From the NCBI GenBank assembly GCA_947498705.1, contig CANMLW010000002.1, forward strand, positions 248,001-312,000: a DNA stretch of 64,000 bases, given 5' to 3'. This stretch comes from an uncultured Aquimarina sp. (GTDB lineage Bacteria > Bacteroidota > Bacteroidia > Flavobacteriales > Flavobacteriaceae). Made by a program: the position numbers and the translations under genes. This document shows, piece by piece, positions 35,619-45,049 of the stretch. Below the pieces are notes generated by a model that saw nothing but the letters and a program-made list of their open reading frames with translations, made no database searches and had not been told where the DNA came from. The first letter of the stretch is position 1. Each line of letters begins with the position of its first letter.

Positions 35619-36961
35619 CGTTCAAAAGTTAATCGTTGTGCATTTCGCACATCATAGAATTTAAAATTTTTATATACCAAACTTCCGTTTACAAAAGTAT
35701 GTGTTATTCTGGATCTGAAGGTGGTTCCTTCAAAAGGAGACCATCCACATTTGTAAGCAATATTATCTTTATTAACGGTCCAGGGAGCGTTAATATCAAC
35801 CAATACAGCATCTGCAAAGTATCCTTCTTTAATGTATCCTCTTTTTTCTACTTGAAATAAAATAGCTGGGTTATGACACATTTTTTCGACAATCTTTTCT
35901 AGAGATATTTTGTCTCTATGAAAAAATTCTAACATTGCAGGAAGAGCATGTTGTACCAAAGGTCCTCCAGACGGGGCTTTGGTATATACATTATCTTTTT
36001 CTTCTCGTGTATGTGGTGCATGATCGGTAGCTATAACATCTAGTTTGTCATTTAACAATCCTTCGAAGAGAGCGTCTCTATCCTTAGCGCTTTTTACTGC
36101 TGGATTCCATTTAATAAAAGTACCTTTTTCTTTATAATCTTCATCAGAAAACCAAAGGTGATGAATACAAACTTCGGCGGTTATTTTCTTCTTGCTTAAA
36201 GGTATTTTATTGGTAAATAACTCTAATTCTTTGGCGGTAGATAAATGAAATACGTGTAATCTTGCTCCGGTCTTTTTTGCAAGTTCAATAGCTTTTGAAG
36301 AGGATAAGTAACATGCTTTTTCGCTTCGAATAACAGGATGCAATTCGATAGGGATATCGTCTCCGTATTGTGCTTTATGTTTTTCGGTAGCTTCTCTTAT
36401 AGTTTCTTCGTCTTCGCAATGAACTGCTATTAACAAATCGGTAGAAGAAAAAATCTTTTCAAGAACCTCTGGGTTGTCGACGAGCATATTTCCGGTAGAA
36501 GAACCAAGAAATAACTTAAGTGCTGCTACTTTTTTTGGATCTACTTTTAGAATTTCTTCTAAGTTGTCGTTAGTGCCTCCAAACATAAAAGAATAATTGG
36601 CATAACTGGTTTTGGCAGCGATATCAAACTTTTCTTCTAATTTTTCTATCGTTGTAGTTTGTGGTACTGTATTAGGCATTTCTATAAAAGAGGTGATTCC
36701 TCCCGCAACAGCAGCCCTAGACTCGGTTTCTATATTTGCTTTATGCGTTAAACCAGGTTCTCTAAAATGTACCTGATCATCTATGATACCGGGGAGTAAA
36801 TATTTACCCTCTGCATCAAAAACATGAACATCTGGCGATTTTGCACTTATCTGTGGTGCAATTTCTTTGAAAATACCTTGTTCGATATATACATCGCCAT
36901 TCATGATTTTTCCTTCATTAACGATGTTGGCATTTTTTATAAGCACACTCTCCATGATCAT
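35615..36961 (-). CDS. pyrC: Dihydroorotase
   Basis: A 448-residue amidohydrolase. GIIDDQVHFREPGLTHK carries the zinc-binding HxR region, IEMPNTVPQTTTIEKL follows, the bridging lysine lies in KVAALKLFLGSSTG, and ATDHAPHTREEKDN contains the catalytic Asp. It closes carbamoyl-aspartate to dihydroorotate in pyrimidine synthesis. It could start at 36961 (MIMES) or 36955 (MES). The first makes an ATGA overlap with the upstream glycosyltransferase and is kept. It is the middle gene of a GT2-pyrC-DUF4296 operon. Confidence 0.94.
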   Translation of the reverse strand: MIMESVLIKNANIVNEGKIMNGDVYIEQGIFKEIAPQISAKSPDVHVFDAEGKYLLPGIIDDQVHFREPGLTHKANIETESRAAVAGGITSFIEMPNTVPQTTTIEKLEEKFDIAAKTSYANYSFMFGGTNDNLEEILKVDPKKVAALKLFLGSSTGNMLVDNPEVLEKIFSSTDLLIAVHCEDEETIREATEKHKAQYGDDIPIELHPVIRSEKACYLSSSKAIELAKKTGARLHVFHLSTAKELELFTNKIPLSKKKITAEVCIHHLWFSDEDYKEKGTFIKWNPAVKSAKDRDALFEGLLNDKLDVIATDHAPHTREEKDNVYTKAPSGGPLVQHALPAMLEFFHRDKISLEKIVEKMCHNPAILFQVEKRGYIKEGYFADAVLVDINAPWTVNKDNIAYKCGWSPFEGTTFRSRITHTFVNGSLVYKNFKFYDVRNAQRLTFER

Positions 36962-37689
36962 ATTTTATAACGTTTAAATAAGCTGTTAAATTTCATTTTT
37001 AAAACCCCAAAAACAGCTTCAGATATAATTCCTTTGCTCATTTTTGAAGCTCCCCTGGTTCTATCTGTAAATATAACAGGGATTTCTTTAATTTTAAATT
37101 TCAATAAATAGGCCTTAAATTTCATTTCAATTTGAAAGGCATACCCAACAAAACGAATATTAGAAAGCGTAATCTTTTCTAATACCTCTCTTCTATAACA
37201 GATAAAACCGGCAGTTGTGTCATGAATATTCATACCAGTTATTAACCGAACATACTTTGATGCTAACCAAGAAAGTAATACTCTGCTCATTGGCCAGTTT
37301 ACAACATTAACTCCTGTAACGTACCTGGACCCAATAGCGACATGAGAAGACCCTTTGGTACAGGCATTATATAACCTTATCAAGTCATTGGGGTTATGAG
37401 AAAAATCTGCATCCATCTCAAAAATGTACTCGTAAGATCGATCCAGTGCCCATTCAAAACCAGCAATATATGCTGTTCCTAACCCTAATTTTCCTTTCCT
37501 TTCTAGTAAAAAAAGAGAAGTTGGGTATTCTTCTTGCAATTCGGTTACTTTATCTGCGGTTTTATCAGGTGAGCTGTCATCCACTATCAGGATATGAAAA
37601 TCACGTTGAAGCGAAAATACATTCCGTATAATTCGTTCCACGTTTTCAATTTCATTGTAGGTAGGGATTATGACTAAAGCATCCACCAT
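36958..37689 (-). CDS. Polyprenol monophosphomannose synthase-like glycosyltransferase (GT2)
   Basis: A 243-residue GT-A enzyme. ALVIIPTYNEIENVERIIRN is the nucleotide-sugar block, ILIVDDSSPD follows, and FEMDADFSHNPNDLIRLYNA carries the DxD metal site. TAGFICYRREVLEKI and FTDRTRGASKMS are typical of dolichol/polyprenol-phosphate mannosyltransferases. It would transfer mannose (or another sugar) from a nucleotide sugar to a lipid carrier. There is no C-terminal membrane domain. It overlaps pyrC by four bases and starts the operon. Confidence 0.88.
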   Translation of the reverse strand: MVDALVIIPTYNEIENVERIIRNVFSLQRDFHILIVDDSSPDKTADKVTELQEEYPTSLFLLERKGKLGLGTAYIAGFEWALDRSYEYIFEMDADFSHNPNDLIRLYNACTKGSSHVAIGSRYVTGVNVVNWPMSRVLLSWLASKYVRLITGMNIHDTTAGFICYRREVLEKITLSNIRFVGYAFQIEMKFKAYLLKFKIKEIPVIFTDRTRGASKMSKGIISEAVFGVLKMKFNSLFKRYKI

Positions 37690-37922
37690 TTGGGCTATTT
37701 TTCACGCAAATATAACTGAACTCATTTGAACTTTTTGCTTGTAATAGATTTTTTAATAAAAAAACCAGCCTTATAATTATGTTCAAGAATATCTTTTTGA
37801 AATAGAATACTTGTGTTATTGGTATTTACAGAGAATGAAAGTACTTTTATGAATTGAAGAAACAATTACTGGGTGTTTTTTTTGTTTATGTATGGCAATA
37901 CATTGTAATTTTATATCCAAAT

Positions 37923-38570
37923 ATGGAAATTTTAACCCGAGAAATAGTATCTACCAATTGGCTTACCATTGTAATTGTTACATGCTTGGTATTATTGGCT
38001 GTTGCAAGAGAAGTTAACACTTTACGGTTTTCTGACTTTATGATGTTATTAACTAACAGCAAGTATATCATAGCATATCATAAGTTTAATAAACTCTCGT
38101 CTTTGTTTAATGTGATTTTGATCATATTTCAGGTGATTTCTGTTTCTTTATTTATATATCTATGTTTTGAGGTGTTTCAGTGGCAAGAAATAGATCGTAT
38201 AATTTTATATTTCAAAATTTTAACGATATATACAGTAATTGTTGTTTGCAAATTGCTAATAGAAAAAATCATTGCTGCTGTTTTTTCAATTGATTCGATA
38301 ATTGATACCTATTTATTTTATAAAGTATCATACCGTAATTTTATTGGTGTACTGTTATTGCCAATTAATATTATTTATATCTATTCGACACAGTTGTCTG
38401 AAATTATGTGCATTATAATTGTAGTGTTACTGGTTATTTTGAATGGAATTATGCTTTTTTCGTACTACAGAAAAAATGAAAATGTTATTTTGAACAACTT
38501 GTTTTATTTTATTTTGTATCTTTGCGCTCTTGAAATTGCCCCTTATTTTATATTGTATAAGCTTATTTAA
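37923..38570 (+). CDS. DUF4271 membrane protein
   Basis: A 215-residue protein from the ATG at 37923, with about six membrane helices. The frame is open further upstream to a TTG at 37854, but family members begin at the equivalent of MEILTREIVSTNWLTIVIVT, so the later start is chosen. The block LRFSDFMMLLTNSKYIIAYH is characteristic. Function is unknown. It lies just before the uroporphyrinogen-III synthase gene, its constant neighbour in Flavobacteriaceae, with 37 bases between, so an operon is likely. Confidence 0.8.
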   Translation: MEILTREIVSTNWLTIVIVTCLVLLAVAREVNTLRFSDFMMLLTNSKYIIAYHKFNKLSSLFNVILIIFQVISVSLFIYLCFEVFQWQEIDRIILYFKILTIYTVIVVCKLLIEKIIAAVFSIDSIIDTYLFYKVSYRNFIGVLLLPINIIYIYSTQLSEIMCIIIVVLLVILNGIMLFSYYRKNENVILNNLFYFILYLCALEIAPYFILYKLI

Positions 38571-38607
38571 TAACAAGAGGACTTTTACAAAAAAAGAAAG
38601 AATATTT

Positions 38608-39354
38608 ATGAAAGTGAAAACAATTTTGGTCTCACAGCCGGAGCCTAAAGTAGAAAATTCACCTTATTTTGATTTGGAAGAGAAGGAAAAAGTAAAAATA
38701 GACTTTATTCCTTTCATCCATGTAGAGGGGGTTGATGCGAAAGAAGTAAGGTTGCAAAAAGTGGATTTGTCGCAATACACGGCTATTATTCTTACAAGTC
38801 GTAACTCTGTTGATCATTTTTTTAGAATAGCAGAAGAAATGAGATATAAAGTGCCTGATTCTTTAAAGTATTTTTGTCAGAGTGAAGCAGTAGCTTATTA
38901 TTTACAAAAGTATGTGGTGTATCGTAAAAGAAAAATCTATGTAGGAAAGCGTACGTTTCAGGAATTGTCTCCTTTAATCAAAAAGTATAAGAATGAAAAG
39001 TTTTTATTACCGTCATCAGATAAATTGAAGCCACTAATACCAGATACTTTAAATGATCTAAAAGTAGATTGGAAACAAGGAGTTTTTTATAAAACAGTAG
39101 TAAGTGACCTTTCAGATCTAAGAGATGTTTTTTATGATATTTTAGTGTTTTTTAGTCCTTCTGGAATAGAATCCTTGTTCGAGAATTTTCCTGATTTTAA
39201 ACAAAACAATACACGTATTGCAGTTTTTGGAAACTCGACAGTAAGAGCAGCTAAAAAGCATAATCTAGAGATCAATATACAGGCACCTACGCCAGAAACG
39301 CCATCAATGACCATGGCATTGCAAAAGTATATCAAAGAAGCAAATAAGAAATAA
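38608..39354 (+). CDS. hemD: Uroporphyrinogen-III synthase
   Basis: A 248-residue protein from the ATG at 38608. The frame extends upstream to 38530, but that part overlaps the DUF4271 end and is not conserved-looking. Segments typical of the Bacteroidota form are VKTILVSQPEPKVENSPYFD, TAIILTSRNSVDHFFRIAEE, DILVFFSPSGIESLFENFPD, TRIAVFGNSTVRAAKKHNLE and a final APTPETPSMTMALQKY. It closes and rearranges hydroxymethylbilane in haem synthesis. Sequence conservation in this family is low, but the fold order is clear. Confidence 0.88.
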   Translation: MKVKTILVSQPEPKVENSPYFDLEEKEKVKIDFIPFIHVEGVDAKEVRLQKVDLSQYTAIILTSRNSVDHFFRIAEEMRYKVPDSLKYFCQSEAVAYYLQKYVVYRKRKIYVGKRTFQELSPLIKKYKNEKFLLPSSDKLKPLIPDTLNDLKVDWKQGVFYKTVVSDLSDLRDVFYDILVFFSPSGIESLFENFPDFKQNNTRIAVFGNSTVRAAKKHNLEINIQAPTPETPSMTMALQKYIKEANKK

Positions 39355-39377
39355 CTTTTAGTTTTTAAGTATAGTTT

Positions 39378-39406
39378 AAAAGAGGCCTTAAAAAAGGCCT
39401 CTTTTT
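39378..39406 (+). terminator. Terminator after hemD
   Basis: AAAAGAGGCCTT pairs with AAGGCCTCTTTT around an A-rich loop and is followed by T residues. It also serves the convergent metalloprotease gene. Confidence 0.85.
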
Positions 39407-39428
39407 GTATGTGAATTTTTCTTATTTA

Positions 39429-40568
39429 TTAAGGTATAGGTTCACCAACACCTTCTACTTGCGTAATTATTGATTTTCTACTTTCATCACCATTGGGTTT
39501 TACTATGGTGCAACGTACTTCCATTCCGTTAAAAGCATTTTGAGCAATAAATGCAGGTATTCTAAAAGTTACGGATGGAGCAGAGCTATTTGGGATACTC
39601 CTCCACGAACGCGAAAGCCTATTTCGGTAGTGCCAAATATAAGTGTAAGCAGTTGATACTGGAGTTGTTTTGTAGGTTACTGGCCTATAAATATCTGCAT
39701 ATCTGGGTCCTGTAATTGTTTGGTTAAAGCTTGAAACAAAAGGACCAGGGTAGATTATTTTTAAAGCATATTTGTCGTTCGTTGTAAAAATGCCTCCAGA
39801 ATCATATCCATCAGCGTTCATAACAGAGTTAGCCTCGTAGATAGTAGTGCCCGCAATTTGAGTACCATTAAAACTAAACCCAGCTTTATGAGCGGCATTA
39901 TCAAAAACATGATCAAATCCCATATTATGTCCCATTTCGTGCATAAGTAAATGTACTTTGTCTTCTAATGAGGCATTGCTAGTTCGCGCAGGATCAATGT
40001 AGATTTTGGGGCCTGGTTTTCTATAAGTTTTTAGATTGCTATGGATGGTTTTTCTAGGATATTCTCCCCATCCTAAAAGATTGTTGCTTAGATTTTTGTA
40101 TGAAATATGAGAATGAGCACTACCTGTTGTATAGCTCATGTGTACTCTACACTCGTTTACTTTATTGTATCTGGATATTGCAATTTGTAAAGCAGGAAGC
40201 CAATCGGCTTGCATGTTTTCTGCCATAGAAAACTTTACTCTGTTATTATATTTATTACTTACTCTACCTCCATAAAATGTATGTTTTTTGGATAGACTCT
40301 GTTTTGACTCAATTGCATTGCGGTCGTTTTTATAGTTTTCTAAAATGAACGCAATCTCCATCAGTATATCACCTTCGATAATGATGTATTTATCATCTAT
40401 TGTAGCATTAAATGTATTAAAACCTAAATCTTCTAGTATTGTTAGTGCTTTTTGTCCATCAGTTTGTGCAGTTGTCTCCTTGTTAGAGTCGATATCACTA
40501 TCTACTTCGCAACTGCTTATAGTACCTGTGAGTATTACAAGCAGTAATTTAAAAAATGTTTTTTTCAT
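39429..40568 (-). CDS. Secreted metalloprotease lipoprotein, M57-like metzincin
   Basis: A 379-residue lipoprotein (signal ending TGTISSC, Cys20). The zinc motif H210-E-M-G-H214-N-M-G-F-D-H220 is the HExxHxxGxxH signature of metzincins, and the Met-turn is in NSVMNADG (Met250). This pattern, with ISYKNL and a helical N-terminal region, fits the dual-action HEIGH / M57 family of Bacteroidota and Myxobacteria. Residues 275-379 are a beta-rich, Ig-like tail (SVTFRIPAFIAQNAFNGMEV). It is predicted to digest proteins outside the cell. Single gene. Confidence 0.88.
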   Translation of the reverse strand: MKKTFFKLLLVILTGTISSCEVDSDIDSNKETTAQTDGQKALTILEDLGFNTFNATIDDKYIIIEGDILMEIAFILENYKNDRNAIESKQSLSKKHTFYGGRVSNKYNNRVKFSMAENMQADWLPALQIAISRYNKVNECRVHMSYTTGSAHSHISYKNLSNNLLGWGEYPRKTIHSNLKTYRKPGPKIYIDPARTSNASLEDKVHLLMHEMGHNMGFDHVFDNAAHKAGFSFNGTQIAGTTIYEANSVMNADGYDSGGIFTTNDKYALKIIYPGPFVSSFNQTITGPRYADIYRPVTYKTTPVSTAYTYIWHYRNRLSRSWRSIPNSSAPSVTFRIPAFIAQNAFNGMEVRCTIVKPNGDESRKSIITQVEGVGEPIP

Positions 40569-40840
40569 CTAATGTTGTTGTTTTTGTGTAATTGATATTT
40601 TTTGCTAAAGCGTTTGATACCACAAACATACATTTAGTGATGATATGGCGCTAATTGATGTCCTCTGTATTCCCGAATTTCGATTAGGTTTTCTAGAATT
40701 GTGTTTGTTTTTCGCTTAAGAGAGGAAGCGGGATTGAGAAGGAAGACGTGCTAAAAAAGGACTAGAGGGAGAATTTATACGCAAACTAACGCAAGTGTTA
40801 GGAAAGGTAAGATTTGATTTATAGAGCCAATGATGCTAAA
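40569..40840. other. Intergenic DNA without recognised features
   Basis: The first 60 bases should hold the metalloprotease promoter on the reverse strand. The rest has no frame of useful length and only a small direct repeat (ACGCAA at 40779 and 40791). Confidence 0.4.
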
Positions 40841-40880
40841 TACAAAAAGCCGCCTAAAACATTTTAGGCGGCTTTTTGTA
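40841..40880 (-). terminator. Terminator after pckA
   Basis: TACAAAAAGCCGCCTAAAA and TTTTAGGCGGCTTTTTGTA form an almost perfect palindrome with a two-to-four base loop, 16 bases after the pckA stop. Confidence 0.93.
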
Positions 40881-40895
40881 AATAAAACAAATATT

Positions 40896-42455
40896 TTATT
40901 TTTCGAATTGTTTAAAATTCTCATTAAAAGAATTTACTAATTCTTTTGCTTTTGTGTCATATGCCTCTTTGTCTTCCCAGGTGTTTCTTGGGTTTAAGAT
41001 TTCTGATGGTACATCAGGACAGTTTTGTGGTACATTAAGGTCAAAATGTTGATCTATTGCATATTCTACATCATCAAGTTTCCCTTCTAATGCTGCATTA
41101 ATCATTGCACGAGTATATTTTAACTTCATACGACTTCCAGTACCATAGGCTCCACCGGTCCAACCAGTATTCACCAACCATACGTTAGCTCCTGTTTTCT
41201 CGATTTTTTCCATTAGCATGTTTCCGTACTCCTGTGGATGTAATGGCATGAAAGGAGCTCCAAAACAAGCAGAGAAACTGGGTAGTGGTTCGTTTACTCC
41301 AGCTTCAGTTCCTGCAACTTTAGCAGTATATCCGCTAATAAAATGATAAGAAGCTTGTTCTTTGGTAAGCTTAGAGATCGGAGGTAGTACTCCAAAAGCA
41401 TCTGCTGTTAAGAAAAAGACATTGGTAACATCTTTACTTCTACTAGGAACTTTAATATTTTCTATATGATGAATAGGATAACTTACTCTTGTATTTTGAG
41501 TGATGCTAACGTCGTTATAATCAACATTTCCGCTTTCATCCAAAATAATGTTTTCTAGTAAGGCTCCTTTTTTAATGGCTCCGTAAATTTCTGGTTCTTT
41601 CTCAGAAGAAAGATCAATTACTTTTGCATAGCAACCTCCTTCAAAGTTGAAAACTGTATTTTCTTCGGTCCATGCATGTTCGTCATCACCAATAAGTTTT
41701 CTCTTAGGATCTGTAGATAATGTTGTTTTACCCGTTCCAGAAAGTCCAAAGAATAAAGAGGTTTTTCCGTCTTCACCTTCGTTTGCAGAACAATGCATTG
41801 GTAAACAATTGCGTTCTACAGGAAGAATAAAATTCAAAGCAGAAAAAATACCTTTTTTGATTTCTCCTGTATAGCCTGTTCCTCCTATTAAAGCAATTTT
41901 TTTCGAAAAATTAAGAATCGCAAAATTATGTTGTCTCGTCCCATCAACTTCTGGGTCCGCCATAAATCCTGGTGCATTTACGATCAACCAATCCGGACTA
42001 AAAGATTCTAGCTCTTTTGTCTCTGGTCTCAAGAACATGTTATAAGCAAACATATTAGACCATGGATATTCATTAAGTACTCTAATATTTAACTTATATT
42101 CTGGATCTGCACAGGCATAACTGTCTCTTACGAAAATTTCTTTACCAGAAAGGTATTTGGTTACTTTGTTGTACAATGCATCAAAGGCTTTTTCGTCAAA
42201 AGGAATGTTAATATCTCCCCACCATACTTTGTCTTCGGTGATTTGATCTTTAACAATAAATCGATCCTTAGGAGATCGACCTGTAAACTCACCTGTTTTG
42301 ATTGATAAGGCACCAGATGATGTAATTTTTCCTTGATCATTTTGCACTACTTCTTCTTGAAGTTGTTCAGATGATAACTGATAGCGCATTGTAGCATTTT
42401 CAATACCATAGTTCTTTAACGAAAACGTTTTCGTAGTTGGATACAGTGGTTCCAT
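40896..42455 (-). CDS. pckA: Phosphoenolpyruvate carboxykinase (ATP)
   Basis: A 519-residue enzyme from the ATG at 42455. Motifs are KTGEFTGRSPKDRFIVKD (phosphate binding), MHCSANEG, FFGLSGTGKTTLSTDPKRKL (kinase P-loop), LIGDDEHAWTEENTVFNFEG and ENTRVSYPIHHIENIK-like region. It forms PEP from oxaloacetate in gluconeogenesis. The frame continues to 42488, but a TAATTTTG promoter box at 42486-42493 overlaps that extension, which supports the shorter start (MEPLYPTTKTFSL). Confidence 0.96.
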   Translation of the reverse strand: MEPLYPTTKTFSLKNYGIENATMRYQLSSEQLQEEVVQNDQGKITSSGALSIKTGEFTGRSPKDRFIVKDQITEDKVWWGDINIPFDEKAFDALYNKVTKYLSGKEIFVRDSYACADPEYKLNIRVLNEYPWSNMFAYNMFLRPETKELESFSPDWLIVNAPGFMADPEVDGTRQHNFAILNFSKKIALIGGTGYTGEIKKGIFSALNFILPVERNCLPMHCSANEGEDGKTSLFFGLSGTGKTTLSTDPKRKLIGDDEHAWTEENTVFNFEGGCYAKVIDLSSEKEPEIYGAIKKGALLENIILDESGNVDYNDVSITQNTRVSYPIHHIENIKVPSRSKDVTNVFFLTADAFGVLPPISKLTKEQASYHFISGYTAKVAGTEAGVNEPLPSFSACFGAPFMPLHPQEYGNMLMEKIEKTGANVWLVNTGWTGGAYGTGSRMKLKYTRAMINAALEGKLDDVEYAIDQHFDLNVPQNCPDVPSEILNPRNTWEDKEAYDTKAKELVNSFNENFKQFEK

Positions 42456-42485
42456 AAAAATATGTTGTGTTTTGTTATGTATGTG

Positions 42486-42493
42486 CAAAATTA
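42486..42493 (-). promoter_or_regulatory. -7 promoter box for pckA
   Basis: Reverse-strand TAATTTTG fits TAnnTTTG. The transcription start would be near 42479, about 24 bases before the chosen start codon. Confidence 0.6.
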
Positions 42494-42524
42494 TAAATAA
42501 TAATTACACTAACCGACAAAAAAT

Positions 42525-42923
42525 TTACTTTATCTTAACAAAAGAAATTATACAAAACAACCATCCTAAAATAAGAAGTAAACCTCCCAAAGGGGTAATA
42601 AAACCAATACTTGAGAGAGAGATACCTAAAGCTTCATCTATTGTTAAAAGATATATTGATCCAGAAAAAAGAAATGTTCCTCCTACAAACAAATAAAAAA
42701 TACGTTTTTTAACAGCTTCTGACAAGACAGATAGGTTTCCTAAGATAAGACAAACAATGGCGTGATACATTTGATAACGCACTCCCGTAGTAAAAGAATT
42801 AACACTCTCGGTATCTACAATTTTTTTTAAACCATGAGCACCAAAGGCACCTAGTAATACTGCGATTAATCCCATTACAGCTGCAGTAATCAAAATTGTT
42901 TTATTTATCCCTGTTTTGCTCAT
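42525..42923 (-). CDS. DUF423 membrane protein
   Basis: A 132-residue inner-membrane protein with four helices. Typical DUF423 blocks are AVLLGAFGAHGLKKIVD, SFTTGVRYQMYHAIVCLILG, GTFLFSGSIYLLTIDEALGI and FITPLGGLLLILGWLFCIIS. This matches the YgdD family, whose role is unknown. It is separated by about 30 bases from the pckA promoter on the same strand and divergent from the saccharopine dehydrogenase gene. The region 42924-43061 holds both upstream regions. Confidence 0.9.
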   Translation of the reverse strand: MSKTGINKTILITAAVMGLIAVLLGAFGAHGLKKIVDTESVNSFTTGVRYQMYHAIVCLILGNLSVLSEAVKKRIFYLFVGGTFLFSGSIYLLTIDEALGISLSSIGFITPLGGLLLILGWLFCIISFVKIK

Positions 42924-43061
42924 AATTGATTATAATAAGAGTTATATTTGAAAGAATAGACACATTATTAGTAAAACTTTAATTAATAGATAACTATTAA
43001 TAACTTGTTGTTTACGGTATTTATTACATTCGTGTCAAAGTTATCAAAATATTCATACGGT

Positions 43062-44429
43062 ATGCGCAAAATTCTAGTTATAGGTGCGGGTAAATCTACG
43101 GGAGTATTAATTAAATATTTTCAGAATAAATCTAAGTCAGAAAATTTACATATTACTATTGGTGATATTTCTATTGAGAGTGCAAAGAAACTTGAAGCTG
43201 GTCATGCTAACACAACAGCAATCGCCTTAGATATTTTTAATCAAGAATTAAGAGAGAAAGCTATTTTGGATGCAGATATAGTGGTATCCATGCTTCCCGC
43301 TCGTTTTCATATAGAGGTTGCCAAGGATTGCCTTCGATATGGTAAATGTATGGTTACCGCCTCGTATGTAAGCCCAGAAATGCAAGAATTGGATAAAGAA
43401 GCTCGTGAAAAGGGTCTTGTGTTTATGAATGAGATAGGAGTAGATCCTGGGATCGATCATATGAGTGCTATGCAGGTAATAGATCGTATTAGAAATCAAG
43501 GCGGAAAACTAATTCTATTCGAATCTTTTACAGGTGGATTGATTGCTCCAGAAAATGATACCAATCTTTGGAACTATAAATTTACATGGAATCCACGTAA
43601 TGTGGTAGTGGCAGGACAAGGAGGTGCTGCAGAGTTTTTACAAGAAGGAGCTTATAAGTATATACCCTATCACAAACTATTTAGAAGAACAGAATTTCTT
43701 GAAGTAGAAAACTATGGCCGTTTTGAAGCGTATGCTAATAGAAATTCTTTAAAATATCAGGAGATTTATGGGTTAGACGATATCCTAACCCTTTATAGAG
43801 GTACGATGCGTAGAGTAGGTTTTTCTAAAGCCTGGAATACTTTTGTACAGTTGGGGATGACAGCAGATGACTATAAGATTGTTAATTCTGAAAAAATGAG
43901 TTATCGAGATTTTACAAATTCTTTTTTGGCGTATTCGCCTACAGATTCTGTAGAGCTAAAATTGCGACATTATCTCAAGATTGATCAAGATGATATTATG
44001 TGGGATAAACTACAAGAATTAGATCTTTTTAATCCTGATAAAAAAGTGGGAATCCCTAACGCCACGCCTGCTCAAATTCTTCAGAAAATTTTGATGGATA
44101 GCTGGACATTGGATAAAGATGATAAAGATATGATTGTAATGTATCATAAATTTGGGTATGAAATTAATGGGGAACGAAAACAAATTGATGCTACCATGGT
44201 GAGTATAGGAGAAGATCAAACCTATACAGCAATGGCAAGAACAGTTGGCTTACCGGTTGCAATGGCAACCATACGAATCCTAAATAAACAAATTACACAA
44301 CCAGGTGTGCAAATACCTATTCGAGAAGAAGTGTATACTCCGATATTAAAAGAACTTGAAGAGTATGGAATCGTATTTAATGAAAAAGAATGTGAGTATT
44401 TGGGGTATAATCCTAATGGTGTAAAATAA
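43062..44429 (+). CDS. Saccharopine dehydrogenase family protein
   Basis: A 455-residue protein from the ATG at 43062 (MRKILVIGAGKSTGVLIKYF). The frame runs back to 43005, but the Rossmann strand begins at 43062. GxGxxxG is present as IGAGKSTG. The segments DIVVSMLPARFHIEVAKDCL, MNEIGVDPGIDHMSAMQVID and FTGGLIAPENDTNLWNYKFT are typical of the LYS9-type C-terminal enzyme, which oxidises saccharopine to glutamate and aminoadipate semialdehyde. This suggests lysine degradation. An Lrp/AsnC regulator follows after 107 bases, which supports amino-acid-linked control. Confidence 0.88.
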   Translation: MRKILVIGAGKSTGVLIKYFQNKSKSENLHITIGDISIESAKKLEAGHANTTAIALDIFNQELREKAILDADIVVSMLPARFHIEVAKDCLRYGKCMVTASYVSPEMQELDKEAREKGLVFMNEIGVDPGIDHMSAMQVIDRIRNQGGKLILFESFTGGLIAPENDTNLWNYKFTWNPRNVVVAGQGGAAEFLQEGAYKYIPYHKLFRRTEFLEVENYGRFEAYANRNSLKYQEIYGLDDILTLYRGTMRRVGFSKAWNTFVQLGMTADDYKIVNSEKMSYRDFTNSFLAYSPTDSVELKLRHYLKIDQDDIMWDKLQELDLFNPDKKVGIPNATPAQILQKILMDSWTLDKDDKDMIVMYHKFGYEINGERKQIDATMVSIGEDQTYTAMARTVGLPVAMATIRILNKQITQPGVQIPIREEVYTPILKELEEYGIVFNEKECEYLGYNPNGVK

Positions 44430-44536
44430 TAATGAATAAAAGATGACAGCTAATAATTTACAACTATTAAGGTTGTTTTTATTTCGATTATAGATTAATA
44501 GTTATATTTTAGTTGTTATATGAAACTTGTAAAGTA

Positions 44537-45007
44537 ATGAAGGGGCAAAATGATAATTTAGTACTTGATGGTATAGATAAAGAAATCTTGCGTAGTCTGA
44601 TGGAAAATGCTCGAAAACCTATTCTAGAAATCGCTAGAAAAGTTGGGGTATCGGGTGCTGCAATTCACCAAAGACTTCGTAAACTGGAGGCATCTGGATT
44701 GATAGCAGGATCCAAATTTATTATTGATCCCAAAGTGTTGGGATATAAGACAATGGCTTTTGTTGGGGTATATTTGGATAAGGCAGTTAGCAATCCTAAA
44801 GCAGTAAGGCAGTTACAAGACATTCCCGAAGTAATAGAATGTCATTATACAACAGGTAACTGGTCTATATTTATTAAAATTCTATGTAAAGATAATGAGC
44901 ATTTGATGAATGTATTAAATAAAAACATTCAGGCAATAGATGGTGTATCAAGAACAGAGACGTTTATATCTTTAAACCAACAAATTAATCGGCAGATTAA
45001 GATATAA
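44537..45007 (+). CDS. Lrp/AsnC family transcriptional regulator
   Basis: A 156-residue protein from the ATG at 44537 (the frame extends to a TTG at 44513, which is less likely). Residues 8-65 form the helix-turn-helix (DGIDKEILRSLMENARKPIL, GVSGAAIHQRLRKLEASGLI). Residues 75-150 form the RAM effector-binding domain (VGVYLDKAVS, VIECHYTTGNWSIFIKILCK). It probably senses an amino acid, with lysine or a breakdown product the natural guess because of the adjacent saccharopine dehydrogenase. It is convergent with ackA. Confidence 0.92.
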   Translation: MKGQNDNLVLDGIDKEILRSLMENARKPILEIARKVGVSGAAIHQRLRKLEASGLIAGSKFIIDPKVLGYKTMAFVGVYLDKAVSNPKAVRQLQDIPEVIECHYTTGNWSIFIKILCKDNEHLMNVLNKNIQAIDGVSRTETFISLNQQINRQIKI

Positions 45008-45049
45008 AAAAGTTGGCACTACAATAGATGTGATCTGTTGTTTTTAATT

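Noticed and set aside
37854..37922. Upstream extension of the DUF4271 gene from a TTG
   Set aside because: The family begins at the later ATG, and the extension has no clear conservation.
38530..38607. Upstream extension of hemD
   Set aside because: It overlaps the DUF4271 coding end in another frame; the conserved protein begins at 38608.
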